Of a stretch of 64,000 nt of DNA, positions 12,804-23,199 are shown one piece after another. The stretch spans positions 3,162,001 through 3,226,000 of the forward strand of contig NC_092403.1 of assembly GCF_009017415.1 (NCBI RefSeq), read 5' to 3'. Source of the stretch: Aspergillus flavus (taxonomy: Eukaryota > Ascomycota > Eurotiomycetes > Eurotiales > Aspergillaceae). The notes below the pieces were generated by a model. The model made no database searches. It was not told the origin of the DNA and saw nothing but the letters and a program-made list of their open reading frames with translations. How positions within the stretch are numbered: position 1 is the stretch's first letter; each line of letters starts with the position of its first letter. The position numbers and the translations under genes were made by a program.

Positions 12804-13918
12804 ATGAGGATTATCGCAGTCGCAGGGGGGACTGGCAGTGTCGGCCAGACCATCGTGGAAGCCCTTGTGGCGCATGGCAAGCACACGGTTCTCATCCTCA
12901 CGCGCAAGGTGAGTCGGCATACTATGGGTTACGGTCGCCGGGGTATGTTTGCAAGAGTCTGATACGCTCAGCACAACAGCAGCCGCACGACCCAGTCGAC
13001 GAGCTCACCTACTTAGCGGTAGACTACAGTAACGTTGGCGCTACAGCAAAGGCTCTTGAGACCGCAAATGTTGACACTGTCATCTGTGCGTTCGGCATGG
13101 AATCCGATGCCATTAGCGAGGCCCAGGTAAACCTGATCCGTGCCGCAGACATGTCGGGGTCGACGAAGCGCTTTGTAGTGAGTGGGTACGATATGTTGTT
13201 TAAAGAGGAGTATGTTGATTGTCATTCTTGTTAATAAGAATTGAGAGCAGCTGACAGCAACTCTAGGCACATCCCCATGGTACCTACCGCAAAGTGGGCT
13301 TTGGCGGCGTCTCACGCCGTGGAGGAATCGAGTCTGGAATATACACGGGTGGTCAACGGGCTATTCCTGGACTATTATGGTCTTCCACACTGGAGAAGCC
13401 ATCTCAAGCCATGGGTCAACGCTGTCAACGTGGAAGGGAAATGGGCCGTTCTTCCGGGTGATGGGGCTTCCAAGGTCAATTTCATCACTTCCCAAGACAT
13501 GGCACGGTTCGTCGCAAGACTCATGGACCTATCGGAGTGGTCGCCTGTGAGTTTCATCGCCGGTCAGACTGCGTCCTTCAAGGATATTCTTCGATTAGCC
13601 GAAGAAGCGCGAGGTACGATACTCAGGAAACGCTAGATGGAAACCCTTTAACTTACCTTTGTAACAGGTGAACGATTTTCCGTCAAAAATGAGAGCCTTG
13701 AAGACCTTCGAAACGGCCGCATATCTTTCCCTGAATTCGAGGAAACTGGGCTCGAAAGCACTGGACGGTCTACGGAGTACATCTTCGCATTATTCCACCA
13801 TATATCTGGCACTGGGGGATATACTATTTCCCGCGATGGTACTCTGGACGCTCAATTTCCCGATATCAAGATTACAACAGCGGCGGAAGTCATCGAATCT
13901 TCTTGGCGAAACCCGTGA
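12804..13918 (+). CDS. NmrA-like / isoflavone-reductase-type NAD(P)-binding protein
   Basis: Four exons: 12804-12908, 12980-13209, 13267-13613, 13668-13918, total 310 aa, all frames joining cleanly. The N-terminus MRIIAVAGGTGSVGQTIVEA is the GGTG-x2-G Rossmann dinucleotide motif of the atypical short-chain dehydrogenase/NmrA group. LTRK at the end of exon 1 fits an Arg/Lys that favours NADPH. Mid-protein KRFVVSGYD and WALAASHAVEES follow the family pattern; there is no canonical Tyr-x3-Lys pair visible, as in many NmrA proteins. The C-terminal third (GTGGYTISRDGTLDAQFPDI) is a typical substrate-cap end. Exon 2 could start 3 nt later (adjacent CAG repeat). Function may be redox sensing or reduction of an aromatic substrate; not resolvable here. 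Confidence 0.85.
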
Positions 13919-15260
13919 TGAGCTTAGCCTTTTAGTTACTTCGGATGACAGGTTCTGCACTAGTTCTTTCACTTACGACTTGTTTGTGACCCCAGGAAAT
14001 TATCTGTCGCTATGTGTATCGACTGGAATCTTGAATGTGGTTGTGCAAGATTAGGAAATCTATAAATGAATGCGTTTGCTACCTTGTGATGAGTTGCTCG
14101 TAGTCCCTCGCCTCGGTTTCCACCTGCACAAACGACAATTGAGTAGCGAAATTCGATTCCTAGCAATGAATCAAAGCCCAAGTCAGGTGCCTGAGCTCAG
14201 GTGGATGTGGGCTACTCGTAAATGGTCTAAATTGGTACCCCTGGAAGAATGAGCGACTCCCCCGAAATCCTCTCCGATCCATGCAGTGTTCTCATGGTCT
14301 AGGCTTACTCCCTTCAGCTACGTATCCTAAATTGCTTTGTTGATTGCCTAACTTCAACAGACCAGGCTAGACCGATTTATCCCCAAGATTAGCTTTCATT
14401 GAGTCTATACCGGCTCTAATGCATCGATCACCGAGGAACGGGAGGGAGCACCGATGGTCCAACAATAGACAGACAATACGAACTCCGTCTATATATATCT
14501 TGTCATACGATCCTACGAAGCAACTATCAAGGTGAATCGATCCCGGGGTGCATGCTCAGCGTCTAAATAAAGGCAAGAGGATGAGATTGGGTTAGAACAC
14601 GATGCGGGCGGGTGCTAATTCCACCCTGTATAATGCGGCGAAACTACAGTTTGCACTTGCTTTCCTTGGGCGGGTCTGTTCTAGCCTAGTCTGTTTCAAT
14701 TTTCTTGTTTCCCTCAGTAGACTCCCAGACTGGCACGCAAAATAGATATTCGGGTCTGGCTGAGTCTCTGAGAATCCAGGCCTTGGGCCAATTCATTAAC
14801 CGGTGCTTGACCCTCTTGGCACCTCTTGGCAGTTATTGGCATGAACTTACTCAGGAGTGGAACAGGTCTGCCGAGCCTATCAGGTGTAGTCGGTGCATGA
14901 ATGTGTAAAATATCACGCGACCTTTCATTTGTATCATTCTTTAACCTTATCAAGAGAGCCTCCAGGTATCTTTAAGCTTGAATAGCTCCAATTTATGGTA
15001 GACCCAACCTGCTTGGGCTAGCAGTAGTCTCCTTGCTGTTCAAGGTATACATCATACGAAAGATCATTGTAGGATTCCCCCGGTCGTGGGCATACAGGTG
15101 ATCAATGCCAGTGAAATCTAGGCCCGATTTTCAGCGGGTCCAGATGTGCCAAACAACCTATTTCTACTACTATATCTCGATATCTACTCTACAAGTGCAT
15201 TCGTGATTAAAGCTACCTTTTATCCCCATATCATTTGTTCAAGTCATTCTCCTCGCAAAT
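13919..15260. other. Intergenic stretch with two short repeat blocks
   Basis: No gene recognised. It carries two sequence blocks (14362-14376 and 14746-14765) that recur side by side upstream of the fumarylacetoacetase-like gene (see repeat entry). The last 100 bp is the A/T-rich promoter of the Cys-repeat secreted protein. Confidence 0.5.
14362..14765 (+). repeat. Dispersed two-block repeat shared with 17167-17216
   Basis: CCAGGCTAGACCGAT occurs at 14362-14376 and again at 17167-17181. The 20-mer ATATTCGGGTCTGGCTGAGT occurs at 14746-14765 and 17197-17216. In the second place the blocks are 15 bp apart; here they are about 370 bp apart. Both lie upstream of genes (515 bp before the Cys-repeat gene, about 280 bp before the hydrolase). 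They may be parts of an old mobile or duplicated segment, or regulator sites. Confidence 0.6.
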
Positions 15261-15992
15261 ATGACTAGATATCTTTCCTTCCTATTCCTTCTCATCCTCT
15301 TTGGCAACTCTGTCTTCACGGCGGTCATTCCAAAGTCCTATGGTTCTGACGATCATGAAGTCACTGCAGAACGCGAGGATGAGCCGGGGAATGACCTAGT
15401 CTTGGATGACATGTGGAGCCTTGAGGATGGTAGTGGAAGTCTCAACACTCGTGCCACCGACGCTGCCGATAGTTCAGATGAGGCAGCCCTTCTCGATGAG
15501 AGACAACCCCTAGCCCCTGAAGACCCGAGTGCGTCAAAACGTGATGACACAAGCTCAACGGATCTACCCTTGTCAGATACCATTGTGGCTCGAGCTCCTG
15601 AAGAATGCAGACGTGCGCTTGGCACGGGCGTTGACTCCTGTAAAAAGAGTGTGCAAAGTGGGGTCGCAAACTGCAAGAAGAAAATCCAAGACGACATTGC
15701 AAAATGCAAGGTCGATGCAAAAGGGGAAATTGATCGGTGCAAAAAGAAAGCTAAGGACCCTTTTTCAAAGGCTCGCTGCGAGTCTCGACGGCCTAAGCTC
15801 ATGGCCCAGTGTGAATCCCGAAGAGCAAAGATTCCGCTTTGTGAAAAAGCTCGCCCTAAGGTTCTTCTGTGCTGTGAACGCATGCGACCGCAATTCCAGG
15901 CTCTCTGTGCTATCCCATCGTTCCCGGTCTCAGTTGTCCGCTCTCGATTGCAGGATGCGCAACAGCAATGCATGAAGGGCTTTATTATCTAA
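15261..15992 (+). CDS. Secreted protein with an 11-residue cysteine repeat (unknown family)
   Basis: Single-exon gene, 243 aa. Residues 1-21 are a signal peptide. An acidic, Ser/Asp-rich propeptide-like part follows, with a dibasic Lys-Arg at 93-94 that could be a Kex2-type cleavage site. From residue 116 the sequence is a highly basic Cys repeat: Cys at 116, 127, 138, 149, 160, 173, 184, 194, 205 and 216, so spacing is 11,11,11,11,13,11,10,11,11, plus extra Cys at 204 and 237. Repeat units look like CKKKIQDDIAK and CESRRPKLMAQ. Eleven residues equal three helical turns, so the Cys would line one face of a helix (hendecad). I know no family like this. It could be a secreted effector, a wall or antimicrobial protein, or a metal binder. 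The 206-codon antisense frame is a shadow. Confidence 0.75.
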   Translation: MTRYLSFLFLLILFGNSVFTAVIPKSYGSDDHEVTAEREDEPGNDLVLDDMWSLEDGSGSLNTRATDAADSSDEAALLDERQPLAPEDPSASKRDDTSSTDLPLSDTIVARAPEECRRALGTGVDSCKKSVQSGVANCKKKIQDDIAKCKVDAKGEIDRCKKKAKDPFSKARCESRRPKLMAQCESRRAKIPLCEKARPKVLLCCERMRPQFQALCAIPSFPVSVVRSRLQDAQQQCMKGFII

Positions 15993-16587
15993 TCAATCAT
16001 GACTATAAGGTTCGTCCCCATATTGAATCTTCTGGAGGGGATTCTGATGGTAATTTAATAGGCTTGGTGGTCAAAATTTGTAGGCATTTGACAACTTCTG
16101 CGGGAGGGGAGATGGGAAATTCATCACTGAACCTACATGGTTAAAAAAGCACGAAAAAGTGGCCGATAGTCAGGTGGTATTACTTATGATTACTCATCAA
16201 CTATGAGTTGCAACTGGACTATAATCTATGGAGGTGCTATATGGGATGTTGTTCGTTGACTGAAGAGGGAGAGTCTTACAGAACAAAAGTCTGCTTATTT
16301 GGGTTGTATTGATACTTGCCATATTTATTTTGAGATCACCGGAGTGAACTACCCTGGTACTTCATGGACTCGGGATAGTAGAAAGGCAAGTCGTGTCTCC
16401 TTGTAATTTAGAAGATGTATTTGAAGTGTGAGCTGGCCCAAGTGTAGCCTTCAACGTTCCAAAGTAGTTGTCCCGTCACGACATATCAGACTGCATTCAT
16501 AATATACAGCACACTATCGCCGGACCATATTTCCTGGAACAAGACAAATTGAGTGTAGTCGCAGCACTGGCGACGTAGATTCCTGAA
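15993..16587. other. Intergenic stretch, nothing recognised
   Basis: 3' flank of the Cys-repeat gene. No open frame, repeat or RNA gene recognised before the duplicated segment that starts near 16588. Confidence 0.5.
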
Positions 16588-17164
16588 ACTCGTGATCAGT
16601 CCTATAGCAATAATCATTAATTTGTTGTTAGGGTTATCAAAGTGATGATAATCCTCCACGGCTTGGCGACATCAAGTCGTTCCAGTAAACCCACTTATCA
16701 TAAATCCGAAATATGATTGGAACAGACACCTTCTGTGGACCAACGTAAACCAACTTATAGCTTCGACAGCTGTCCCCTTCCATGACTATATCGGTAAGAT
16801 ATCCCTCAGGAAAAGAAAATTATGGAGGGGGATCTATAGGACTGCATCGCAAGATATCAGCAATCACTCGTTTTAGCACAGCTATTCTTGTCAACGGCAA
16901 TGGGATCAAACATATCTTCTGTTTTGATTCGATACAGAAATAGGTGGTCTTCCTCCTTTCTTCCGTCGCGGAAATTAATTTCCGTCTAAACAACATTTAA
17001 ACCAGCGAAGTTCTTATGCTAGCATCATAGATCATATTCTCGTCTCTCCCCGAATTTAAACCGCGGTGAACATGTTAGGCAATGAATTGGCGATGAGCAG
17101 CTTGTCAATAGGCCAGCACCCTTCTCACCTCTTAGACCAAAAAATTGAGGTCGCTGCTTCTTGA
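16588..17164 (+). pseudogene. Truncated duplicate of the dehydroshikimate dehydratase promoter and 5' end
   Basis: This segment aligns by eye, in the same orientation, with 24003-24582: shared landmarks are CGTGATCAGTCC, GTTAGGGTT-ATCAAAG, the palindrome around GCGGAAATT, CCAGCGAAGTTC, ATGCTAGCATCAT and then the start codon and coding start. The copy's frame runs from ATG at 17072 (MLGNELAMSSLSIGQHPSHL) for 30 codons and ends in a TGA at 17162-17164, exactly where similarity to the intact gene stops. What remains is an upstream region plus a stub of the TIM-barrel enzyme, which cannot be functional. It sits immediately upstream of the hydrolase gene, so the duplicated control region could now serve that gene (inference). 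Confidence 0.85.
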
Positions 17165-17348
17165 ATCCAGGCTAGACCGATCATCTCTAAGATTACATAT
17201 TCGGGTCTGGCTGAGTTCCCCCCAGCCCCACAACCACCGTCTACCATTCGGCCCGAATCGAAACACCACGCTGGTCGCCCACGACATTCCCAAATCCCTG
17301 GTCCCCAGCACGATGAGAATGAGATATCCTATATGACCAGCGGGTTTC

Positions 17349-17360
17349 CTCCGAATCCGA
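17349..17360 (+). promoter_or_regulatory. CTCCGAATCCGA element upstream of the fumarylacetoacetase-like gene
   Basis: The 12-mer CTCCGAATCCGA lies 146 bp ahead of the start codon and is followed by CCGGG. The same 12-mer occurs at 22228-22239 ahead of the cupin gene. CCG/CGG triplets are the half sites read by Zn2Cys6 regulators, and one is encoded between the two genes. Binding is inference. Confidence 0.45.
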
Positions 17361-17494
17361 CCGGGTTCAGTAATTGCGAGCTGGGGCTCCGATAATGCCC
17401 CACTTATAGATATTTAACCATCTCGACGCAGTTGCGTTTTTCGGATTATGCGACTGAGATTCCTTCATATATCAGTATATCCGAATCTCTAACG

Positions 17495-19020
17495 ATGCCC
17501 TCCGAACCCACCATCCCCCCCGATTCACCGTTTACTTTGCATAATATTCCGTTTGGAGTAATCTCAACTACCTCTGACCCTAAACCACGCTGTGCCACGG
17601 CTCTTGGACATCATGCGATTGACCTATGCTTGTTGTGGAAGGATAAGGATGACCTCGAGCCCAACCAAAGCCTTTACGATATTTTCAGTCAAGTCAGTGG
17701 CCCCATAAGTCAATAGATCGGCTAGGCTCATCCATATCTACAGCCCTCGCTCAATGCATTTGCGGCTCTAAGCGCAAAAACGAGGTCCCGAGTGAGAGAA
17801 ATTCTCATTCACGATTTATCAACTGGACGTGTACCAAAACAATGTTTTATTCCACTCGACCAAGCTCATATGCACCTTCCGATGAAGATTTGGGGCTACT
17901 CGGACTTCTTTTGCTCGCTGGAACACGCGCAGAATGTATGGCCACGGATTTGATCCAGACCATACGATTGATTACATGACTGACAGAGCTAGTGTGCTCC
18001 TTTGACTGGGGGCGAGGTCACGCGGAACTTCTTTTATGCTCCCTCTGTTTACAATGGAAGAGCATCAAGCGTCATGCCATCCTCCACTCCTGTGCGACGG
18101 CCGAAAGGTATTAGATGGGACCATGAGAGCGGTCAGCCAGTCTTTGGTCCAGCGGTCCAGATGGACTTTGAGCTGGAGATGGGATACTTTGTTTCGAAGC
18201 CCATCCCTATGGGAGAGACTATCAAAGCGATCGATGCACCGGATCATATCTTCGGGTTTGTTCTTTTGAATGATTGGTCCAGTCGAGATATTCAAGCGTT
18301 TGAAATGACTCCATTAGGTCCTTTCCACTCCAAAGGTAAGATAAGCTAATCATATACGTGAGTATCTCGCGTTTAGTATGTACAGCACACCTAACAGATT
18401 AAACCTTCTCAGGATTTGGAACCAGTATATCCCCCTGGATTATCACACTGGATGCACTTAAACCCTTTGCTTGTGAGCCTGAACATGTCCATTCTGCTAC
18501 TGAATTCGACCATCAGCGTTATGTAGAACGCGCAACTGCCACATTTGATATACGATTAAATGCGTCGCTCATTAGTAAGCTAATGATTCGTTTTCTGTTA
18601 CCGTTTGTTAATGATTGTCTCTAGGGAATGGGGAAAGGTATAATACTACAGAGAGCAACCTACGCTATCTTTACTGGACCCCATATCAACAGCTCGCGCA
18701 CCATGCATCCGCAGGTTGTGGTATCGAGACAGGTGACTTGATGGGTACAGGAACAATATCTGGCCAGGTGTGTATATAAAGCGTCGGTGGAGTCTATCAT
18801 GTTTCAGAACTGACGAAGGCCTGCTCCATAGCACGAAGGCGAACTGGGATGCCTTTTCGAGGCAACTAAGGGTGGCAGTCGACCACTTAAATTTCCTAAC
18901 GGCACCACAGTTAGGTATTTGGAAGACGGAGATGAGATAGTTCTGGAAGCCTGGTGTGATAATGGTACAAGGCGTATCGGCTTTGGTGAATGTCGGGGAA
19001 AATTATTGCCATCTTTGTAA
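17495..19020 (+). CDS. Fumarylacetoacetase-like hydrolase (FAH family)
   Basis: Six exons: 17495-17692, 17744-17935, 17993-18335, 18413-18574, 18625-18767, 18832-19020; 408 aa, close to the usual 420 of fumarylacetoacetases. The SH3-like N-terminal domain is followed by the hydrolase core: HLPMKIWGYSDFFCSLEHAQN-type segment with the metal Asp and the catalytic His, YAPSVYNGRASSV, the two metal Glu in MDFELEMGYFV, NDWSSRDIQAFEMTPLGPF with a further metal Asp, and the Thr loop GTGTISG. FAH cleaves C-C bonds of 4-fumarylacetoacetate-type products of aromatic ring opening. Acceptor of intron 2 was chosen at 17992 because the nearer AG gives an immediate stop. Neighbours (cupin, dehydroshikimate dehydratase, regulator) suggest a role outside housekeeping tyrosine breakdown, perhaps on another ring-fission product. 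Confidence 0.9.
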
Positions 19021-19289
19021 AACTGATAGTCAGCCGTGAAGTCACATTTGGAGATGGTACCCTGTCAACAAGGAATGTTTGTATCAGTATACTAGCTATA
19101 TTCATCTCTGAAATATATCCGATTTGTGTCTCTTTCGTCCGAGGCAAAGCCCATCTTTTGGATGGCATAAACTCACCGCTCTGGGTTCGAAAATATTTAA
19201 TTTAGGTAGGCGGTAGGCGGTAGTAGTCGTCTACCTTCTCTTGCTGAGAGCCGTTTCGGTCCATTCAGACGAAGTACAACCTCGAATCT

Positions 19290-21888
19290 ATGGATACTCC
19301 GCAAAGAGAAGAGCATTGCCAGGTTTCCATAAATGAACCGCGCCCATTGAGTGATGCTATACAGCGCTGTATTGTCGCGTGTCAGAGATGTCGTAACCAA
19401 AAAGTGACGCAATCTGCTCTGGCTCTGCTACTCATGCTAAATAGTCCAGCAGCTTAAATGCAGTCGTGAACGCCCCTCGTGCAGTCGCTGCCGGAGGCTC
19501 CGGGCGATCTGTGTATACCCACTTCCTGCCAAACGCCGGGGTCGGAAGCCGCAGCGTAACTGCCGGGAAACACGCACAGCAGTTGACCAGAGTTGCCTGG
19601 ACCTTCCGCAGCCACAAACGGACATCGTCAACCTCACCGGTGAATCCACCAGGTGTGTCCCAGATCTAAACCTGTCAGACCGCATCGTTCACCAGTCAGT
19701 ACGTCCTGACGGTGCGGTGCTCTCCCCAGGCGAGGGCTCACGAGAGGGCGAGCGAGCTGCCAGTTCTAGTAGAGCAGCCCCAGCATTTCCTGAAAGGCAC
19801 ACCGGGACTCGGACTCCCTATATCGCGAACGGCCGTGAGTTGATTCATCCAACACCTCGATCCAGTGAAGCCAGAGGGCGAACGAGGCCAACTCGTCATG
19901 GTATATCTCCCTACTCAGATGACCCACCCTTGCCGCCTCGCGCCCTTGGCCTGGCTTTACTTGAGATATACTTTTCACGGATCTATAATGCATCTTTATT
20001 GTTTCAGAAACATGTAGTTTTCCACGAATATCTTAAAGGAGATCTTCCTAATATTCTTGTGAAGGCCATGTTTGCGCTAGCTACGCTGTATGTCGTTCCA
20101 TAAAGTCAAAGTTCTTCGCCAATGAATGATTACAGTTTCCTTGATCCCGACCGTCAGCACGAAAATGCGACGTCCTTGGAGGCTTCTGACTTGGACGTGC
20201 TACAACGTTATGGCTCTTGTGGTCTTGCATGGGCCAAGTCTGCTGTGCGGGAAGCCTCGTCATCCGCGATCGAACAGCCTTCCCTGGTGACCACCCAAGC
20301 ACTTGAATGTCTGCAGCTGTATTGGTTTGGCATTGGCAATTTTCAGTCTTGCAGTCTCTGTCTTTGTAAGCCCCTTTCCATCGAATGGGGTATTTTGATT
20401 CCAGTCTTGCTGATTGCAAACCTCCATTGTGGGATTTATAGCTCTCGCCTATCGTTCATGCCACCTCCTTGGATACAATCGAAGGCTAAATGATGGCTGC
20501 AACGATTTGGATTTATCGTTAGAATCCGAGCTCAATCGTCGGTGCTTTTGGGCTTGCTGGATCTCCACCTGCGTCAGCATGGAGCCGGAATCTTGCATAA
20601 GAGCCGCCTGGAAAGAAGTGGCCATGGTCCCACTTCCGGCGTACATTCAAGATTGCGGAGCAGGCCAGGAAATAATCTTGAGGGAAAAGATGAATCAGGA
20701 TTGGGAGCCGAGGCCACTTGAACTTAACATGAGGCACCATTCCACATCTGCAGCGGCATTTCTGGTGAAAATAATGGGAGTCTGGTATGAAACTCTTGTG
20801 TGCAATTTACCCTTAGCTCTCCTTCTGATGTTTTGGATATACCAGGGCAAAGGTTCAACTTCTGGTTAACGATTGGAATGCTTCTTCTCCCTCTCTTAAC
20901 ATCAAGTCTGTCTTCAGTCTCTCGGACTTAGCAACGTCAATTTTCAATAGTGCAAGTTCTGTCACGGATCCGATGACCGTCAACGATATAGAGTCTGAAT
21001 CACACCCTATGAAGCTACTTGCTGAATCTCTTTTCCATCAATGTCAAATTATTCTGCACTCAATGCTTGTCCCCTTGTTCTCAGGTGCTTCGACAGGGCC
21101 AGAGATGGATGTGGAAAATGTGAAACGGAGCGCCGAAAAAGTTATACGTCATGCAGGACTGCATGAAAAGATACTGAATCCTTTCCTGTATGGAAGTGGC
21201 GATATCACAGTCCTGCCTCCGCTCGTGGGCTACGGGGCCTTTATAGCAGGAATAGTCCTGTTGACCACAGAGACTCCCTTCCAGGACAAAATATCGCATG
21301 CAACTATTACTGAAAGTCGTAGATTACGTGCCGTGCGGGCGATTTTACGTCTCCTGAACGTCCTGTGCCGTCATTGGAGAACTTTGGGTCATCTGGTGAG
21401 TTGATCCTACTCAATAGAAAATCTAGTTCGCGCTGACATTTGCGCTGGAAATCAAGCCAGAACAACTTTCTTCTGCGCTAGACCGACAACTGCATCCTTT
21501 CAAATCACAAGAGCCGAGTACCGAGCGAAACAGAATGTATGGAATAGATCGTATGCAGGCTCTCAACGAAGCTACACACCTTGTCGATGTGGCTCAGGAA
21601 AGCCCTGGCCCCCCTACACTAGCACAGCATTTGGAGACCATGAACCATTCGATTTACCAGGCAAACAATCCTCGTGGTGACTCACGGAGCTCTCTCGCTC
21701 TTACACAAAATTGCTCTGGTGTCGGGGAAGCCGACTCAGTCGATCCTGAAGAATTACTGATGGAGCCGCCTGGTGTGCCCCTAGACGATTCGTGGTATAG
21801 CTTGTCTATTGGAGACGCATATCTTGAAGGACCCTCGGGATTCGAACCCTTAGCTCTGTTTCAGCAAGGCTGGAGGATGTTTAATTAA
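19290..21888 (+). CDS. Zn2Cys6 transcription factor, likely pathway regulator
   Basis: Six exons: 19290-19403, 19453-20087, 20136-20365, 20442-20784, 20846-21395, 21427-21888; 777 aa. The zinc cluster is split by intron 1 and is complete only after splicing: Cys at residues 31, 34, 41, 48, 51, 58 (C-x2-C-x6-C-x6-C-x2-C-x6-C), then the basic linker YPLPAKRRGRKPQ. The middle has the fungal-specific regulator homology region (ALAYRSCHLLGYNRRL, then ELNRRCFWACWIST, a pattern like the usual E-x-RRR-x-FW). The C-terminal part is acidic and ends in a short Leu/Phe-rich tail. It lies 269 bp downstream of the hydrolase and 507 bp upstream of the cupin, so the obvious inference is that it controls this group. 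Some weak spots: the tail frames are short but join without stops. Confidence 0.88.
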
Positions 21889-22395
21889 GTATGTTTGATG
21901 GACCCGCTGAAACCGCTGGTCAATATGTTAAATATGCCCCAAGAGAATATTTTTGCGTATCAAGGATGGATCAAAGAAAAATGTCTTCACAAAATCCCGG
22001 TAGATGAGATTTGCACGTCAATTGTTGTCCCAGCACTGGTCCCAGGCCATCATACTCAAAGGCAGCATGCGTGGGATCGGCCCGACAGCACGAACTTCAG
22101 GAAACTTTGACAAGGCTCGCCATCAGTTAGACATCAACACCCGATTGCCTTTGGCAGTAAACTGGCTTGCTGATCTTTTGGTGGCGAAGTTGAGCCCGAG
22201 CGACTTCCATTCGGAGAATATGGAATACTCCGAATCCGAACGTCGGTCCCCCGACCTTCGGGATTATAAACGTTATGTATTATATAAACCAACCTTTCGA
22301 TTGTGGTCTCACAATGTATTCTATTCGATATCTATATTCCGAAGAATACTTTCTTTTCGCTCTCCAGCCTTACATGAGGAACTAGTCCTGTTAGT
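21889..22395 (+). promoter_or_regulatory. Promoter region of the cupin gene with CGG/CCG inverted repeat
   Basis: The 507 bp between regulator and cupin hold a TCGGAG (22211-22216) and CTCCGA (22228-22233) inverted pair separated by 11 bp, overlapping the CTCCGAATCCGA 12-mer at 22228-22239, and followed by CGTCGGTCCCCCGACC. This is the densest group of CGG/CCG half sites in the local cluster and lies about 160 bp ahead of the start codon. No coding sequence recognised; a short frame at 22004-22468 is not supported. Confidence 0.5.
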
Positions 22396-23096
22396 ATGGA
22401 GAACCTTTTCCCACACCCGCGACGTATTGTCACAGGCCATGACAATGATGGAAAAGCCATTGTCGTAGCCGACAGTTTGATTCCCTGCGAGCCAACCAGA
22501 ATCAACTGCAACTTCGCCGTTCTCTACGAGACGCATCAGTTTCCTGAAGTGAATGACCAATGGATTGACCCAACCAGGACCCGTACACCGGACCTAGCCA
22601 ACCAAAAAGGGGTTGTCTTGCGTGTGGTGGACTTTCCACCACGTACAAAAACGGTAGGCCCTACAATTGGTGCACACGGAGAAGTGTTAACATTGATCAC
22701 AGATGTTTCATCGAACCGAATCTCTCGATTTTGGCATCTTGCATGCAGGAGAAATTACATGGTTCGTTTCTCATTGGGGCCGAGTATCATTGCTAATCCT
22801 TGGGAATCCTCGATAGCCACCTTGACGGGGACGAGCGCATTGACATGAAGCCCGGGGACGTCTGCGTCCAGAGGGGAACCATACACGGATGGACAAACTA
22901 CTCGGACGCACCGGCACGAGTGTTTTTTGTATTGACCGGTACGTTCTGCATCCTTTTATTCCGGCCTGATCAAGTGGACTGATGTGAGGACTTCTAAGCG
23001 GCCAAACCAGTATTGATCAACAACCGTATACTGGGAACGGAAGGGTTTAAGAGGGAGGATGTTGCATCTGGAGGAAAAGTAGATACCCAAAGCTAG
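22396..23096 (+). CDS. Small cupin-domain protein
   Basis: Four exons: 22396-22653, 22703-22761, 22817-22938, 22999-23096; 178 aa. The single double-stranded beta-helix is clear: MHRTESLDFGILHAGEI, CHLDGDERIDMKPGDVCV and QRGTIHGWTNYSDAPARVFF. Cupin motif 2 (P-G-D...H...N) is present. The H-x-H of classical motif 1 is not, so metal binding may rely on fewer ligands, as in other fungal small cupins of biosynthetic and catabolic loci. Possible roles are decarboxylation, isomerisation or ring-cleavage support on an aromatic acid. It is collinear with the regulator and hydrolase. The function assignment beyond cupin is inference. Confidence 0.85.
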
Positions 23097-23199
23097 TCAG
23101 GCTGTGTTCGATCATCAATCATACATAGCGTCACCCATATATCCATTCTATCACGTCGAAAGCCCATGGTAATGCAGTGGTTTTCAAAGGTGGTATACT

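Noticed and set aside
15353..15973. 206-codon antisense frame across the Cys-repeat gene
   Set aside because: Shadow of a single-exon gene with a clear signal peptide on the other strand.
17495..19020. Housekeeping tyrosine-pathway fumarylacetoacetase with homogentisate dioxygenase neighbours
   Set aside because: No homogentisate dioxygenase or maleylacetoacetate isomerase adjoins it; the GST at 10980 is omega-like (RCPWA), not the zeta type that isomerises maleylacetoacetate.
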